Origin: Collinsella aerofaciens
GTDB taxonomy: Bacteria > Actinomycetota > Coriobacteriia > Coriobacteriales > Coriobacteriaceae
DNA length: 64,000 nucleotides
Direction: 5' to 3'
Assembly: GCF_018785245.1 (NCBI RefSeq)
Contig: NZ_WQPL01000007.1
Coordinates: forward strand, 92,029 to 156,028
Shown: positions 25,074 to 34,241 of the stretch, one piece after another
Position numbering within the stretch: the first letter of the stretch is position 1
How the letters are laid out: every line of letters begins with the position of its first letter
The notes under the pieces: generated by a model
Seen by the model: only the letters and a program-made list of their open reading frames with translations
Databases searched by the model: none
What the model was told of the DNA's origin: nothing
Program-made: the position numbers and the translations under genes

Positions 25074-25991
25074 TTAATTGGACTCGCCCACCAGGGCGCG
25101 GCAGAAATCTTTGGCATTGAACTCCTGCAGGTCATCGACCTGCTCGCCCACGCCCACGCGCAGAATCGGGAGCTTGAGTTTCTCGGCCACGGCCATGGCA
25201 ATACCGCCCTTAGCCGTGCCGTCGAGCTTAGTCATGATAATACCGTCCAGGCCCAGTGTCTCGTTAAACTCGAGCGCCTGGTTCAGACCGTTCTGGCCGG
25301 TGGCGGCATCGATCACGAGCACGACTGAGACGGGCATGGGGCCGGCGGCCATATTGGCGGCGCGCTTACGCGTCACGTTAACCACCTTGTCAAGCTCCCG
25401 CATGAGCTCGGGGCTCGTGTGCAGACGACCGGCAGTGTCGATAAGCACCAGGTCGCTGCCGCGCTTGTCGGCCTCGTCGAGCACGTCGTAGCAAACACTT
25501 GCCGGGTCGGAGCCGCGGTCGCGCTTGATGACGGGGACGCCAGCGCGCTGGCCCCACACATCGAGCTGCTCGATAGCGGCAGCGCGGAACGTATCGGCAG
25601 AGCCGATCACGACGTTCTTGCCGCGGGCGGCCATGGCGCTCGCGATCTTACCGACCGTCGTGGTCTTGCCAGCGCCGTTAATGCCCACAAACAGCACGCA
25701 GCTCGGCGTATCGGAGAACGGATCGCGCTCGATGGGCACAAAGTGCTGCTCAAGCTGCTCGGCCAGGGCACGGCGAAGCTGCGGAGCGGTCTTGAGGTTC
25801 TTCTTGGCCGCGGCATCGCGCAGGTCATCGGATACCTTGATCGCGACCTCGGCACCCATGTCACCCATAACGAGGGTGTCCTCTAGGTCCTCCCAAAAAT
25901 CCTCGTCGACCTCGCCGCCAAAGTAAAAGACCTCGTTGAGGGCCTCGCGGCTGCGCTCAAGTCCGCGCGAGAGAGCATCGAAGAATCCCAT
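25074..25991 (-). CDS. ftsY: SRP receptor GTPase FtsY
   Basis: A 305-residue NG-domain GTPase that docks the Ffh-ribosome complex at the membrane. Nucleotide motifs are GINGAGKTTTVGKIASAMA near 105, DTFRAAAIEQL, LIDTAGRLHT and TKLDGTAKGGIAMAVAEKL. The acidic A domain of E. coli FtsY is missing, as usual in Gram-positive bacteria; the N-terminus MGFFDALSRGLERSREALNE is amphipathic and could bind lipid. Its start overlaps the smc stop (TAATG), so it is coupled to smc, and ffh follows closely. Confidence 0.97.
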   Translation of the reverse strand: MGFFDALSRGLERSREALNEVFYFGGEVDEDFWEDLEDTLVMGDMGAEVAIKVSDDLRDAAAKKNLKTAPQLRRALAEQLEQHFVPIERDPFSDTPSCVLFVGINGAGKTTTVGKIASAMAARGKNVVIGSADTFRAAAIEQLDVWGQRAGVPVIKRDRGSDPASVCYDVLDEADKRGSDLVLIDTAGRLHTSPELMRELDKVVNVTRKRAANMAAGPMPVSVVLVIDAATGQNGLNQALEFNETLGLDGIIMTKLDGTAKGGIAMAVAEKLKLPILRVGVGEQVDDLQEFNAKDFCRALVGESN

Positions 25992-28900
25992 TATGCATTC
26001 ACGACCTTTCCGGTTTCGCGATCGAGTTTTTGCGAGACGACGCGACTGACGCCGTCGGCTTGCATCGAGACGCCGTAGAGGACGTCAGCGTCCTCCATAG
26101 TACGGCGCTGATGCGAGATAACCAAGAGCTGCGTATCGGAACGCAACACGTCGAGCGCGCCGATGAGCTTGGACAGGTTGGCGTCATCGAGCGCCGCCTC
26201 GACCTCGTCCAGCACATAGAACGGCACCGTGCGCGTGCGGTACACGGCAAAGAGCAAGGCGAGCGCCGTCAAGCTCTTCTCGCCGCCCGACATGAGCATC
26301 ATCTTGGTGATGCGCTTGCCACGCGGCTGCGCCACGACCTCGATGCCCGTCTCGGCCGGATGCTCAGGGTCGGTCATCTCCAGATGCGCCTGGCCACCCG
26401 GGAACAGCATGGCGAAGATCTCGCGGAAGTTCGCATCGACCTTCTCAAACGTCACCAGGAATGCCTTGCGCATCTTGCGATCAATGGCCACCGTGATCTT
26501 GGTGAGCGCCTTGCGCGCGCTCTCCAAATCGGCCAGCTGCTCCTCGATGTAATCGGCGCGGCGCTTGAGCTGCTCGTACTCCTCCATGGCAACTTGGTTA
26601 ACGGGACCAAGGTTGTTGATCTGGCGCACAAGCTGGTTGAGTTCGCGCTCGGCGGCATCGCGGTCCGTGGGCGCCGGAAGCATGAGCGCTTCCTCGAGTA
26701 CCGTGGTGCCATCGGCGGTAATGGCCTTAATGGCGGCCTCTACCTGCACCTCGAGCTTGCCACGCGCGACCTTGAACTCGTTTTGCGCGGCGGAGGCGGT
26801 ATCGACTCGCTCCTTAGCGCGGGCAACCTCTGCCTTGGCATCCTCGATGGTCTTCTTGAGCGAAGCGGAGTCCGCCTCCTCCAGAGAGGCCTGGTCACGC
26901 AGGCGCGCTGCCCAATCCGACGCGCGTTCCAACAGGGCAGAATAGCGTTCGTGCATGGGGTCGACGCGCAGGCGCAGCAGCTCGAGCGAGCGCGAAGCCT
27001 GGCGTGTTCCGCGGATACGACGGTCGATGCCCTCAAGACGATGCTCAAGGTCGGGCACGCGGCCCTTCAGCGAACGCAGGCGTTCGCTCGTCTGGGCTAG
27101 GCGAACCTTGGCATCGGCGAGCTTACCGGCTGCCTCGGAGTCGTCACGGCGCACGCGATCGAGCTCGTCGTTGGCTTCGGCAATCTGAAGAACCAGGTCG
27201 CCTGCCTGCGCACGGGCCTCGTCGCGCGAACGGGTGAGCTCGTCAACGCGCGGGCGCGCAGCGCGAACGGCCTCGGCGGCCTGCTCGCGGCGCTTGGAGA
27301 TGCGCACGCGCTCGACCTCGGCATTGTTGGCGCTTTGCTCCAAGCGGCCGATCTCGGAGAGCAGCGAGCGGCGCTCGCCTTCAAGACGGGCGATCTCGCC
27401 GGCGGCATCGCCCTCAGCGGCACGCGCCTCTTCGACGGCCGCATTCGCCTCGACGACCTGATCCGACACATGCTCAAACACGGCAGCCAGATCGGGCTCA
27501 AGCCCCTCCAGCTCGCGAATGCGACGCTTACGCTCCAGAGCACCCGAGGCCTCGCCAGCATCGAGGCCCACGCGCACCAGGCCGCCACAGCTCACGCGGG
27601 CGCCATCGGGAGTCACATAGGTCACACCGTCAACGACCGGCGCCAACAGCGCGGCAGCCAAGTCATCGACCACGTAATAGCCGCCGAGCAGCGCCTCGAC
27701 GACGGGTCCGTAGCCTGCGCGCACGGACAGACGATCAACCAGGCGGATACCGGCAGCGCCCTCAGCGGCGGTAGAGTCGCTCACGTCGCGCGCCACCAGC
27801 AGTGCTTCGCCCGAGGCCTTCTTTTGGTCCAGAGCCGCACGACCGGCACGCTCAAGCGCGGACGTATCGTCGAACAGAAGCGCATCGATATCGCCGGCGA
27901 GCAATTGCTCAACCAGGCCCTCAAGCTCGCGCGGGGCTTCGAGCACATCGCCCAGGCGACCCGTTACGTCATCGCCCAGCGCACCCACCAGACGGCTCAC
28001 GAGCGGCGAGCTGTCGGCCATGCGCGCATCAAGCTTCTTTTGGCTGGCAAGCTCCGAGCGCACCTCGGATAACTTGTTGCGCGCCTCGCTCTCACGATTA
28101 CGCAAGTCCTTCAGGGCCGCACGGGCGACCTCGGTGGCCTCACGCGCATCGACCTGAGCCTGGCGCGCCTCCTCAAGAGCGCCCTCAAGCTCCTCGGCGC
28201 GGTCGCGACGGCTCTCGAGCGAGGCCGTGACCTCCTCGAGCTGTTCATCGATCTGCTCCAGGCGCGAGGCATACATGTTGTCCTCGACCTCGGCATTGCT
28301 CAAGGAATCCTTCACCTTAGCGAGCTCGAGCGCGGCGTTATCGGCCACACGCTGCACATCGCGCTGCTCACGCGTGAGCTGCGAAATCTGATTGTCGAGC
28401 GCAACGCGACGCTCGTGGAGCTCAGCGGCAGCAGGACCAGCGGCGTCAACGTCCTCCTGAGCCTGCATGTGCGCACCGGTCACTTCCTCAAGCTGCGCAC
28501 GCGCGTCCTCGAGCTCCTCGACCACGCGACGTCGCTGATGCTCGGAGCTCGAAATCTGCCCGCGCATGTCAGACAGGCGCGACACCATGTTGTGGCCCTT
28601 TTCCTCGAGCAGGCGCATGTCGGAGTTAATGCGGCCGACCACATCTTGCATATGACGGCGCTGCTCGCCCAGGTCGCCCACAAACAGGCCCTTTTCCTCG
28701 AGCATAACCTGAAGCTTCTCGAGCTCGCGCTCCTTTTCGCCCAAGCGGTACTGCGCAAGCTCCAGCTCGGCGGCACCTTCCTTGGAACGGCTCTCCAAGT
28801 CATTCCACTGCGACTGCAGCGAACGCAGCTCGTCGACGGCTAGCATCTGCGTAAGCTCGTTCGCGCGCGAGGACAGCTCTTTGTACTTGCGCGCGCGATC

Positions 28901-29527
28901 GACCTGACGCTCCAGCGGTCGCAGCTGACGGGCGATTTCCTTATTGATGTCGCGAGCACGCGTCAGATGCTCGTCCATCGACTTAATCTTTTTGAGCGCA
29001 CGCTCCTTGCGGCGCTTGTGCTTGGAGATGCCGGCGGCCTCCTCGATGAGGGCGCGACGCTCCTCGGGGCGGCTCTGCAAAATGGCGTCGAGCTTGCCCT
29101 GGCTGATGATGGAATGCGTATCCTTGCCCAGGCCCGAATCGTGCAGGATGTCCTGAATGTCCATCAGGCGGCACGGACTCGAGTTGATGAGGTACTCGCT
29201 TTCGCCCGAGCGATACATGCGACGGGTGATGGCGACCTCGTCAAAATCGACGGGCAGCATATGGTCCGAGTTATCGAGCACCAGCGTGACCTCGGCGACA
29301 CCCACCGGCTTGCGCGCTGACGAGCCCGAGAAGATGACATCCTCCATGGCCTGGCCGCGCAGCTGCTTGGCGCTCTGCTCGCCCAGGACCCACAGAATCG
29401 AGTCAGAGATGTTCGATTTTCCCGAGCCGTTGGGACCGACGATGACGGTCAGGCCCGGCTCAAACGTCATATGGGCGCGGTCGGCAAACGACTTGAACCC
29501 TTTGAGCGTGAGGGACTTGAGATACAC
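25991..29527 (-). CDS. smc: Chromosome segregation protein SMC
   Basis: The 1178-residue condensin ATPase compacts and organises the chromosome. N-terminal head: LTLKGFKSFADRAHMTFEPG and Walker A GPNGSGKSNISDSILWVLG near 32; long coiled coil; hinge at about 510-660 (VSRLVGALGDDVTGRLGDVL, GYGPVVEALLGGYYVVDDL, YVTPDGARVSCGGLVRVG); second coil; C-terminal head with signature LMSGGEKSLTALALLFAVYR and Walker B FYVLDEVEAALDDANL. Start ATG at 29527 sits ten bases after the rnc stop. The gene heads the smc-ftsY-ffh group and follows rnc, an order shared with many Firmicutes and Actinobacteria. Confidence 0.97.
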   Translation of the reverse strand: MYLKSLTLKGFKSFADRAHMTFEPGLTVIVGPNGSGKSNISDSILWVLGEQSAKQLRGQAMEDVIFSGSSARKPVGVAEVTLVLDNSDHMLPVDFDEVAITRRMYRSGESEYLINSSPCRLMDIQDILHDSGLGKDTHSIISQGKLDAILQSRPEERRALIEEAAGISKHKRRKERALKKIKSMDEHLTRARDINKEIARQLRPLERQVDRARKYKELSSRANELTQMLAVDELRSLQSQWNDLESRSKEGAAELELAQYRLGEKERELEKLQVMLEEKGLFVGDLGEQRRHMQDVVGRINSDMRLLEEKGHNMVSRLSDMRGQISSSEHQRRRVVEELEDARAQLEEVTGAHMQAQEDVDAAGPAAAELHERRVALDNQISQLTREQRDVQRVADNAALELAKVKDSLSNAEVEDNMYASRLEQIDEQLEEVTASLESRRDRAEELEGALEEARQAQVDAREATEVARAALKDLRNRESEARNKLSEVRSELASQKKLDARMADSSPLVSRLVGALGDDVTGRLGDVLEAPRELEGLVEQLLAGDIDALLFDDTSALERAGRAALDQKKASGEALLVARDVSDSTAAEGAAGIRLVDRLSVRAGYGPVVEALLGGYYVVDDLAAALLAPVVDGVTYVTPDGARVSCGGLVRVGLDAGEASGALERKRRIRELEGLEPDLAAVFEHVSDQVVEANAAVEEARAAEGDAAGEIARLEGERRSLLSEIGRLEQSANNAEVERVRISKRREQAAEAVRAARPRVDELTRSRDEARAQAGDLVLQIAEANDELDRVRRDDSEAAGKLADAKVRLAQTSERLRSLKGRVPDLEHRLEGIDRRIRGTRQASRSLELLRLRVDPMHERYSALLERASDWAARLRDQASLEEADSASLKKTIEDAKAEVARAKERVDTASAAQNEFKVARGKLEVQVEAAIKAITADGTTVLEEALMLPAPTDRDAAERELNQLVRQINNLGPVNQVAMEEYEQLKRRADYIEEQLADLESARKALTKITVAIDRKMRKAFLVTFEKVDANFREIFAMLFPGGQAHLEMTDPEHPAETGIEVVAQPRGKRITKMMLMSGGEKSLTALALLFAVYRTRTVPFYVLDEVEAALDDANLSKLIGALDVLRSDTQLLVISHQRRTMEDADVLYGVSMQADGVSRVVSQKLDRETGKVVNA

Positions 29528-29537
29528 GGTTCCTCGC

Positions 29538-30263
29538 TTACACGTGCTTCTTGTTCAGAATCACGCCGTTGGTGGTGTAACCCATGCGATCGAGCGCTTC
29601 GAGCGCGGCGGCTCCCTCGGCTTCCTTCTTTGAGGAGCCGGAGCCGCGACCCTGACGAATACCATCGATCAAAACCACGGCGGTAAAGGTGGGCGCATGC
29701 GCCGGGCCCTCGGAGCCAACGAGCTTATACGCCGGGGGCTCGTGACCGTCGGCTTGCACGCACTCCTGCAAAAACGACTTGGGGTTCGCGGGATGCTCGG
29801 CGCGCTCGGAAGCCAAATGCGGCTTAAGCGTACGATGGATAAACTCCGCCGCAACGTCCCAGCCGGCATCCAGGTACAGTGCGCCCACGAGCGACTCGTA
29901 GACGTTCTCGAGCGCCGAATGCAGGCCGCGCGCACCGGTACCGGTCTCGGAGGCACCAAAGATGATGATGTCGTCGATGCCCAGCTCGTGAGAAACCTCG
30001 GACAGCGTAGCGCCCGAGACAAGCGACACCTTCAGGCGCGTGAGCTTGCCCTCGTCAAACTCAGGATAGGACTCAAACAGGGAGCGTGCGACCACAGCAC
30101 CCAAAATGGAATCGCCCAAGAACTCAAGGCGCTCATAGCTGGCAGAAACCGGCTGGCCCTCGACTGCCGAGGGATGCGTAAGGGCCGCGCGCAGCAGCAC
30201 CTTATTATTGAACTCGTGGCCCAGGATTTCCTGGGCACGCGTAAGTCGTTCGGATAAAGCCAA
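29538..30263 (-). CDS. rnc: Ribonuclease III
   Basis: A 241-residue double-strand RNA endonuclease needed for rRNA processing. The catalytic signature ERLEFLGDSILGAVVA is near residue 45 and the second acidic site is in ENVYESLVGALYLDAGWD; the C-terminal dsRNA-binding domain begins with PKSFLQECVQADGHEPPAYK and includes GRGSGSSKKEAEGAAALEAL. It starts three bases after acpP ends. The acpP-rnc-smc order is common, so these genes likely share a transcript. Given the many long hairpins in this chromosome, its natural substrates may include intergenic ones. Confidence 0.96.
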   Translation of the reverse strand: MALSERLTRAQEILGHEFNNKVLLRAALTHPSAVEGQPVSASYERLEFLGDSILGAVVARSLFESYPEFDEGKLTRLKVSLVSGATLSEVSHELGIDDIIIFGASETGTGARGLHSALENVYESLVGALYLDAGWDVAAEFIHRTLKPHLASERAEHPANPKSFLQECVQADGHEPPAYKLVGSEGPAHAPTFTAVVLIDGIRQGRGSGSSKKEAEGAAALEALDRMGYTTNGVILNKKHV

Positions 30264-30266
30264 GAC

Positions 30267-30509
30267 CTAGGCCTCCCTGGCGTTTTCGATCGCGTCGACG
30301 GCGTCGGCGACAGAGTTGAGCGAGAGCAGAGTCTCGTCATCGATCTCGAGGTTGAACTCGTCCTCGATAGCCGTAACCAGCTGCAGGCGCTCGAGCGAGT
30401 TGGCATCGAGGTCGTCAAAGGTGGTCTCATCGCTAATTTCGGCAACATCGACGCCCAGAACGTCAGCAGCGACCTCGGCGATCTTGTCGAAGATTTCGGA
30501 GCGGTCCAT
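30267..30509 (-). CDS. acpP: Acyl carrier protein
   Basis: An 80-residue acidic four-helix protein that carries fatty acyl intermediates. The serine receiving phosphopantetheine is S38 in LDANSLERLQLVTAIEDEF; the more usual motif is DSLD/DSLE, and here N precedes the serine. DVAEISDETTFDD and NLEIDDETLLSLNSVADAV are typical. The ATG at 30509 has GAGGAAG before it; the longer frame adds only five residues. It lies between plsX and rnc, consistent with fatty-acid and phospholipid synthesis genes being grouped. Confidence 0.93.
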   Translation of the reverse strand: MDRSEIFDKIAEVAADVLGVDVAEISDETTFDDLDANSLERLQLVTAIEDEFNLEIDDETLLSLNSVADAVDAIENAREA

Positions 30510-30545
30510 AGCGCTTCCTCTCATAGTGCATGAATACCAAAAGAA

Positions 30546-30567
30546 TGGTACCGCCCGGGCGGTACCA
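30546..30567. repeat. 22-bp perfect palindrome between acpP and plsX
   Basis: TGGTACCGCCC and its exact complement with no loop. It sits 37 bases before the acpP start. Candidate operator or loopless hairpin; see findings. Confidence 0.6.
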
Positions 30568-30623
30568 AGACACGGTTCTGATTCTACCCCACGACGTGCG
30601 CCCCAAGACGCATAACGCCGCTG

Positions 30624-31643
30624 TTATAAAACGATACCGTCCATAGAGTTGGCGACATTCTCGACCAGCCCCGCGCGCACGGCTTCGGCCGCCGCGAGCG
30701 TACCGTTTTTGACAGCCTCGACCGAGGTGGCGCCATGGCCGATCAGGACCACGCCGCGCAGGCCCAAAAGAATCGCGCCGCCCTTGGCGTCGCCCGAAAG
30801 CTTGGCCTTAATCTCGCGCATCTGCTTTTTGATAAGCAGCGCGGCAATCTTGGTGCCGAGCGAAGACATAAAGACACCCTTGAGCTCCTGCAGCAAAAAC
30901 TTGGCAGCACCCTCGGTGGCCTTGAGCGCAATATTGCCCGACATGCCATCGGCAACGACGACATCGAAGTTACCTGAGGTGATGTCCGTTCCCTCGCAGT
31001 TACCAACAAAGCCGGGAACGGCGGCCTTCATAGCAGGGAAACAGGCCTTGGTAAAGTTGGAACCCTTCTCGTCCTCGGTGCCGTTGGCAAGCAGGCCCAC
31101 GCGAGGATGCTCAATGCCCAGGACGACGCGGGCATAGGCGCTGCCCATCTGCGCAAAGCGCACCATATCGTCAACCTCGACATCGGGGTTGGCACCCATG
31201 TCGCACAGCACCGTCAGACCGCCGGCGCGATTGGGCAGTGCATTGGTCAGACAGGGGCGCACCGGCTGCTTTTTGCCTTCGGCCTGATACCTAAACGGCG
31301 TCACGTAGGCGGTCGCAGCAGCGGTCATGGCACCGGTCGAGCCGGCGGAGAAAAACGCATCCGCGTTGCCCTTCTTGATGGCGCGGCAAGAAAGAACGAT
31401 CGACGACTTACGCTTGGTCATCACGGCGCGAATGGGATCGTCATCCATGGCGATAACGTCGGGCGCCTCAAGGGCCTCAACACGTGCATGGGAAGCTGCA
31501 AAGGGATTGACGATTTCGGCGGGGCCAGCTGCCAAGACCTCGATATCGGGATCGGAGGCAAGTGCAGCCTCGATACCATCGAGAACAACCTGAGGTTTCT
31601 CGTCTCCGCCCACAACGTCTACACAAACGCGAACGTTACTCAT
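30624..31643 (-). CDS. plsX: Phosphate acyltransferase PlsX
   Basis: A 339-residue enzyme converting acyl-ACP to acyl-phosphate at the entry to phospholipid synthesis. Recognised by VRVCVDVVGGDEKPQVVLDGIEAAL, FFSAGSTGAMTAAATAYVTP, NRAGGLTVLCDMGANPDVE and FVGNCEGTDITSGNFDVVVADGMSGN, all typical of PlsX. The ATG at 31643 follows GGAG by seven bases; the open frame includes two more codons. acpP follows after 114 bases and rpmF precedes, the standard rpmF-plsX-acpP grouping. A terminator at 31664-31690 separates it partly from rpmF. Confidence 0.95.
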   Translation of the reverse strand: MSNVRVCVDVVGGDEKPQVVLDGIEAALASDPDIEVLAAGPAEIVNPFAASHARVEALEAPDVIAMDDDPIRAVMTKRKSSIVLSCRAIKKGNADAFFSAGSTGAMTAAATAYVTPFRYQAEGKKQPVRPCLTNALPNRAGGLTVLCDMGANPDVEVDDMVRFAQMGSAYARVVLGIEHPRVGLLANGTEDEKGSNFTKACFPAMKAAVPGFVGNCEGTDITSGNFDVVVADGMSGNIALKATEGAAKFLLQELKGVFMSSLGTKIAALLIKKQMREIKAKLSGDAKGGAILLGLRGVVLIGHGATSVEAVKNGTLAAAEAVRAGLVENVANSMDGIVL

Positions 31644-31663
31644 ATACATGCTCCTTATACAAA

Positions 31664-31690
31664 AATGGCCGACTCATTGAGCCGGCCATT
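31664..31690 (-). terminator. Terminator between rpmF and plsX
   Basis: AATGGCCG (31664-31671) and CGGCCATT (31683-31690) form a stem followed on the minus strand by TTTTTG. It should end part of the rpmF transcripts, leaving plsX dependent on readthrough or its own promoter. Confidence 0.7.
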
Positions 31691-31730
31691 GTGGTTCCAT
31701 TTGGAACGGCATCGCATCCAGAGTATACCG

Positions 31731-31910
31731 TTACTCGGTAACGATAACCTCGCGGTCCTTGTAGAAACCGCAGCTGGGGCACACGTGGTGCGGAAGCTTG
31801 ACAGCACCGCAACGGGGGCACGTGGACTGAGCCGCAGCCGAGATCTTCATGTTGGCGGAACGACGGGTGTGAGTGCGGATACGACCCTGCTTTTGTTTAG
31901 GTACGGGCAT
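31731..31910 (-). CDS. rpmF: 50S ribosomal protein L32
   Basis: A 59-residue ribosomal protein too short for usual ORF cut-offs. The minus-strand translation begins MPVPKQKQGRIRTHTRRSAN and has zinc-ribbon cysteines CPRCGAVKLPHHVCPSCGFY, ending KDREVIVTE. All four cysteines are present, so it is the zinc-containing type. The start at 31910 has AAGGTCAC before it. It follows the DUF177 gene after 64 bases and precedes plsX, the usual order. Confidence 0.95.
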   Translation of the reverse strand: MPVPKQKQGRIRTHTRRSANMKISAAAQSTCPRCGAVKLPHHVCPSCGFYKDREVIVTE

Positions 31911-31974
31911 AGTGACCTTCCTTATGAACTATCCAGTGTGGCGATTACGCGCAAGTAGCGATACTACCACAGTT

Positions 31975-32529
31975 TTACTCATCAAGCTTGAGATTCTTCA
32001 ATGCTGCAAATGGATTTTCCGTGGCAGCGGCCCATTCTGCCTCTGCCTGGGCGGCGCAATCGCATTGCTCGATGTTGAGATTGCAACCGCAAGTGGGGCA
32101 CAGACCGCGACAATCGGGCTTGCAAAGCACCACAAACGGTGTGTCCATAACGACCGCGTCATTGATGGGCTCGCCCAGATCGACGATGCGGTCCTCACCC
32201 AGGAGCTCGTAGCCGTCCTCGTAGGCCTCGGGATCCTCGGGCTCCTCAAAGAGGTAGAACTCCTCGATCTCGCCAGCGATATCAAACGAGGCGGGCTCCA
32301 GGCAACGATCGCACTCGCCGGTGGCGTGCGCGCGGACCATGCCCGTGAGCAAGACACCGGTACCGGCATTGGTAAAGACAACGTCGTAGTCGATGCCGTC
32401 CTGTAGCTGGTACTCCTTCTCGCCCACCGTGTAGGTGGCGACATCGACCTTACCGGTCAGCGGATACGAATCTCCAGGAAACTCGAGCTGCTCGGAAAGA
32501 TCGACGGTAACGCTCGGGAACTCAGCCAT
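31975..32529 (-). CDS. DUF177 (YceD) family protein
   Basis: A 184-residue protein of the YceD/DUF177 family, found next to rpmF across bacteria and linked to 23S rRNA or ribosome assembly in some. It has a CDRCLEPASF motif in the middle and a Cys-rich part near the end (CKPDCRGLCPTCGCNLNIEQ), likely a zinc site. Between them lies the acidic stretch FYLFEEPEDPEAYEDGYEL. Start at 32529 gives MAEFPSVTVDLSEQ and overlaps the stop of the coiled-coil gene upstream (TAATG), so translation is coupled. Confidence 0.9.
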   Translation of the reverse strand: MAEFPSVTVDLSEQLEFPGDSYPLTGKVDVATYTVGEKEYQLQDGIDYDVVFTNAGTGVLLTGMVRAHATGECDRCLEPASFDIAGEIEEFYLFEEPEDPEAYEDGYELLGEDRIVDLGEPINDAVVMDTPFVVLCKPDCRGLCPTCGCNLNIEQCDCAAQAEAEWAAATENPFAALKNLKLDE

Positions 32530-33026
32530 TACCACTGACCATTCTGTTGGGCGGCACCCTCGTTGAGCTGCTGACGGCAACGGGTAACGGTGCCGGTCAG
32601 GCTCTTGAGGTTCTCCTCCAGGTGCGTAAAGACCTGCTCTGCGTAGTCCTCGGCAGCATAACGCGTCTCGCGCTCGTACTGCTGGGCACGATCGCGGATG
32701 TCGTCGGCTTGCTGTTGCGCAAGGCGGACGATCTCCTGCTCACCGGCAATGGTGAGGGCCTGCTGCTGAGCGTCAGCGATGATGGAATCGGCCTGAGCGG
32801 CGGCGGAAGCCATAAGCTCCTCGCGCTCCTTAAGGATACGGCGGGACTTCTGCCACTCCTCGGGATAGCTCATGCGGATCTCGTCGAGGATGTTGAAGAA
32901 CACGTCGGCGTCGATGACCTTGAACTGAGCGTTCTTGCCGAAAGGCGGCTTGGCTTCCTCGATCAGCCCTTCGAGCTCATCGACCAAGCTGACGATCCTA
33001 TCGCCAGGAAAATTCTCGCCCGGCAT
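32529..33026 (-). CDS. SepIVA-like coiled-coil cell division protein
   Basis: A 165-residue DivIVA-related coiled-coil protein. The segment FFNILDEIRMSYPEEWQKSR followed by ILKEREELMASAAAQADSII resembles mycobacterial SepIVA, and the gene order rnc...DUF177-sepIVA-coaD-rsmD is the same as in Mycobacterium. After residue 60 the chain is a continuous Ala/Gln/Glu-rich helix (EIVRLAQQQADDIRDRAQQY). SepIVA acts in septum and elongation control. The ATG at 33026 follows AAAGGAG by six bases. The match is judged by eye and position; a general DivIVA-like role is the safe reading. Confidence 0.68.
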   Translation of the reverse strand: MPGENFPGDRIVSLVDELEGLIEEAKPPFGKNAQFKVIDADVFFNILDEIRMSYPEEWQKSRRILKEREELMASAAAQADSIIADAQQQALTIAGEQEIVRLAQQQADDIRDRAQQYERETRYAAEDYAEQVFTHLEENLKSLTGTVTRCRQQLNEGAAQQNGQW

Positions 33027-33094
33027 CCGGTCTCCTTTCATAGGTAACATATCATCGTGCTAGTTTACCACATGCCACCAGGCAATAAGAAACG

Positions 33095-33592
33095 TCACGA
33101 AAAGCGATGTTTGAGCGCTTCGACCACGTTGGGCGGGACAAACGTCGATACATCGCTGCCGAGCGAGGCGATCTGGCGTACCACCGAGCTCGAGATATAG
33201 CCGTACTGCGGCGCACTCATGACAAAGATGGACTCCAGCTCGCTATCCAGGCGATAGTTAAGGTCGGCCTGCTGCAGCTCATACTCAAAGTCGGTCATGG
33301 CGCGCAGGCCCTTGACCACGGCACCCGCCCCCTGCTCACGAGCGAAGTCGACCAAGAGGCCGGTAAAGGGCAGGACCTCGACGCCGTCGATATCACCGAG
33401 CGCCTCGCGGGCCAGCGCCACGCGCTCATCGAGCATAAACGTGGTGCCTACACCGTTTTTACCTTGCGACTCGGCAACAGCGACGATCACGCTGGGAAAG
33501 ATGCGGCGGGCACGGCGGATCACATCGATATGGCCAAACGTGATGGGATCGAAGGTGCCCGGGACGATCACGCGGTTGATGGTGTCATTCAT
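33095..33592 (-). CDS. coaD: Phosphopantetheine adenylyltransferase
   Basis: A 165-residue enzyme forming dephospho-CoA. The nucleotidyltransferase motif is GTFDPITFGHIDVIRRA (residues about 12-28, with the T-x-G-H form), followed by FTGLLVDFAREQGAGAVVKGL and the second motif YGYISSSVVRQIASLG. The open frame extends further upstream but the true ATG is at 33592, where it overlaps the end of rsmD by eight bases. The rsmD-coaD pair is widely conserved. Confidence 0.95.
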   Translation of the reverse strand: MNDTINRVIVPGTFDPITFGHIDVIRRARRIFPSVIVAVAESQGKNGVGTTFMLDERVALAREALGDIDGVEVLPFTGLLVDFAREQGAGAVVKGLRAMTDFEYELQQADLNYRLDSELESIFVMSAPQYGYISSSVVRQIASLGSDVSTFVPPNVVEALKHRFS

Positions 33593-34241
33593 GGGCGTCC
33601 TCCTGAAACGTCGTGGCATCGTTGTTGTCGGCATCTGCGCCGGCGTTGTCGCCTTCACCATCGTTATCGTCGACCCAGCGAAGCAGGTCGACCGAGGTAA
33701 TGCCGTAGCGCTTCTCACGTACAGTCTCAAAGCCTGCCGGATGCGCGCCCGCATCGGCGGCGGCATGCTCAAACAGGACGTAAGCGCCAGACGCAAGTAA
33801 ACCCTGCTGAGCCAGGTCCTGCAGCAGTTCCTCGACCGGCTCGGCACCAAAAGCATAGGGCGGGTCGAGCAGGACCAGATCAAAGGGGCCGCCCGGTACA
33901 CGACCGCGCGAGGCACTCGCCAGCATGTCGCCCGTGACCACGCGCCAACGCGCACGGTCACGGCAGAGCGACTCGATATTCTTGGTAATGAGCCGCGCGG
34001 CGTTGCGATCGATCTCAAACGTCGTGAGCGAGCGGGCCCCACGAGAGAGCATCTCTAACCCTAAGGCACCGGAGCCGCCAAAGGCGTCCAGCACACGGAC
34101 CTCGTCCAGATCGAAGTCGAATGCCGACATGACCATAGATGCGCATGCCTCGCGCACGCGATCGGTCGTGGGGCGGGTAACATCGCGACCACGGGGCTCC
34201 TCGATCTTACGACCGCGCCATTCGCCGCCGATGATTCTCAT
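33585..34241 (-). CDS. rsmD: 16S rRNA (guanine966-N2)-methyltransferase RsmD
   Basis: A 218-residue SAM-dependent methyltransferase acting on 16S rRNA. The N-terminus MRIIGGEWRGRKIEEPRG is typical; VLDAFGGSGALGLEMLSRGA is the SAM site, and LVLLDPPYAFGAEPV contains the catalytic DPPY. The C-terminus has an added low-complexity tail (DNDGEGDNAGADADNNDA) not needed for activity. Start overlaps the recG stop by four bases; coaD overlaps its end. recG-rsmD-coaD thus form a tight group. Confidence 0.95.
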   Translation of the reverse strand: MRIIGGEWRGRKIEEPRGRDVTRPTTDRVREACASMVMSAFDFDLDEVRVLDAFGGSGALGLEMLSRGARSLTTFEIDRNAARLITKNIESLCRDRARWRVVTGDMLASASRGRVPGGPFDLVLLDPPYAFGAEPVEELLQDLAQQGLLASGAYVLFEHAAADAGAHPAGFETVREKRYGITSVDLLRWVDDNDGEGDNAGADADNNDATTFQEDAHE

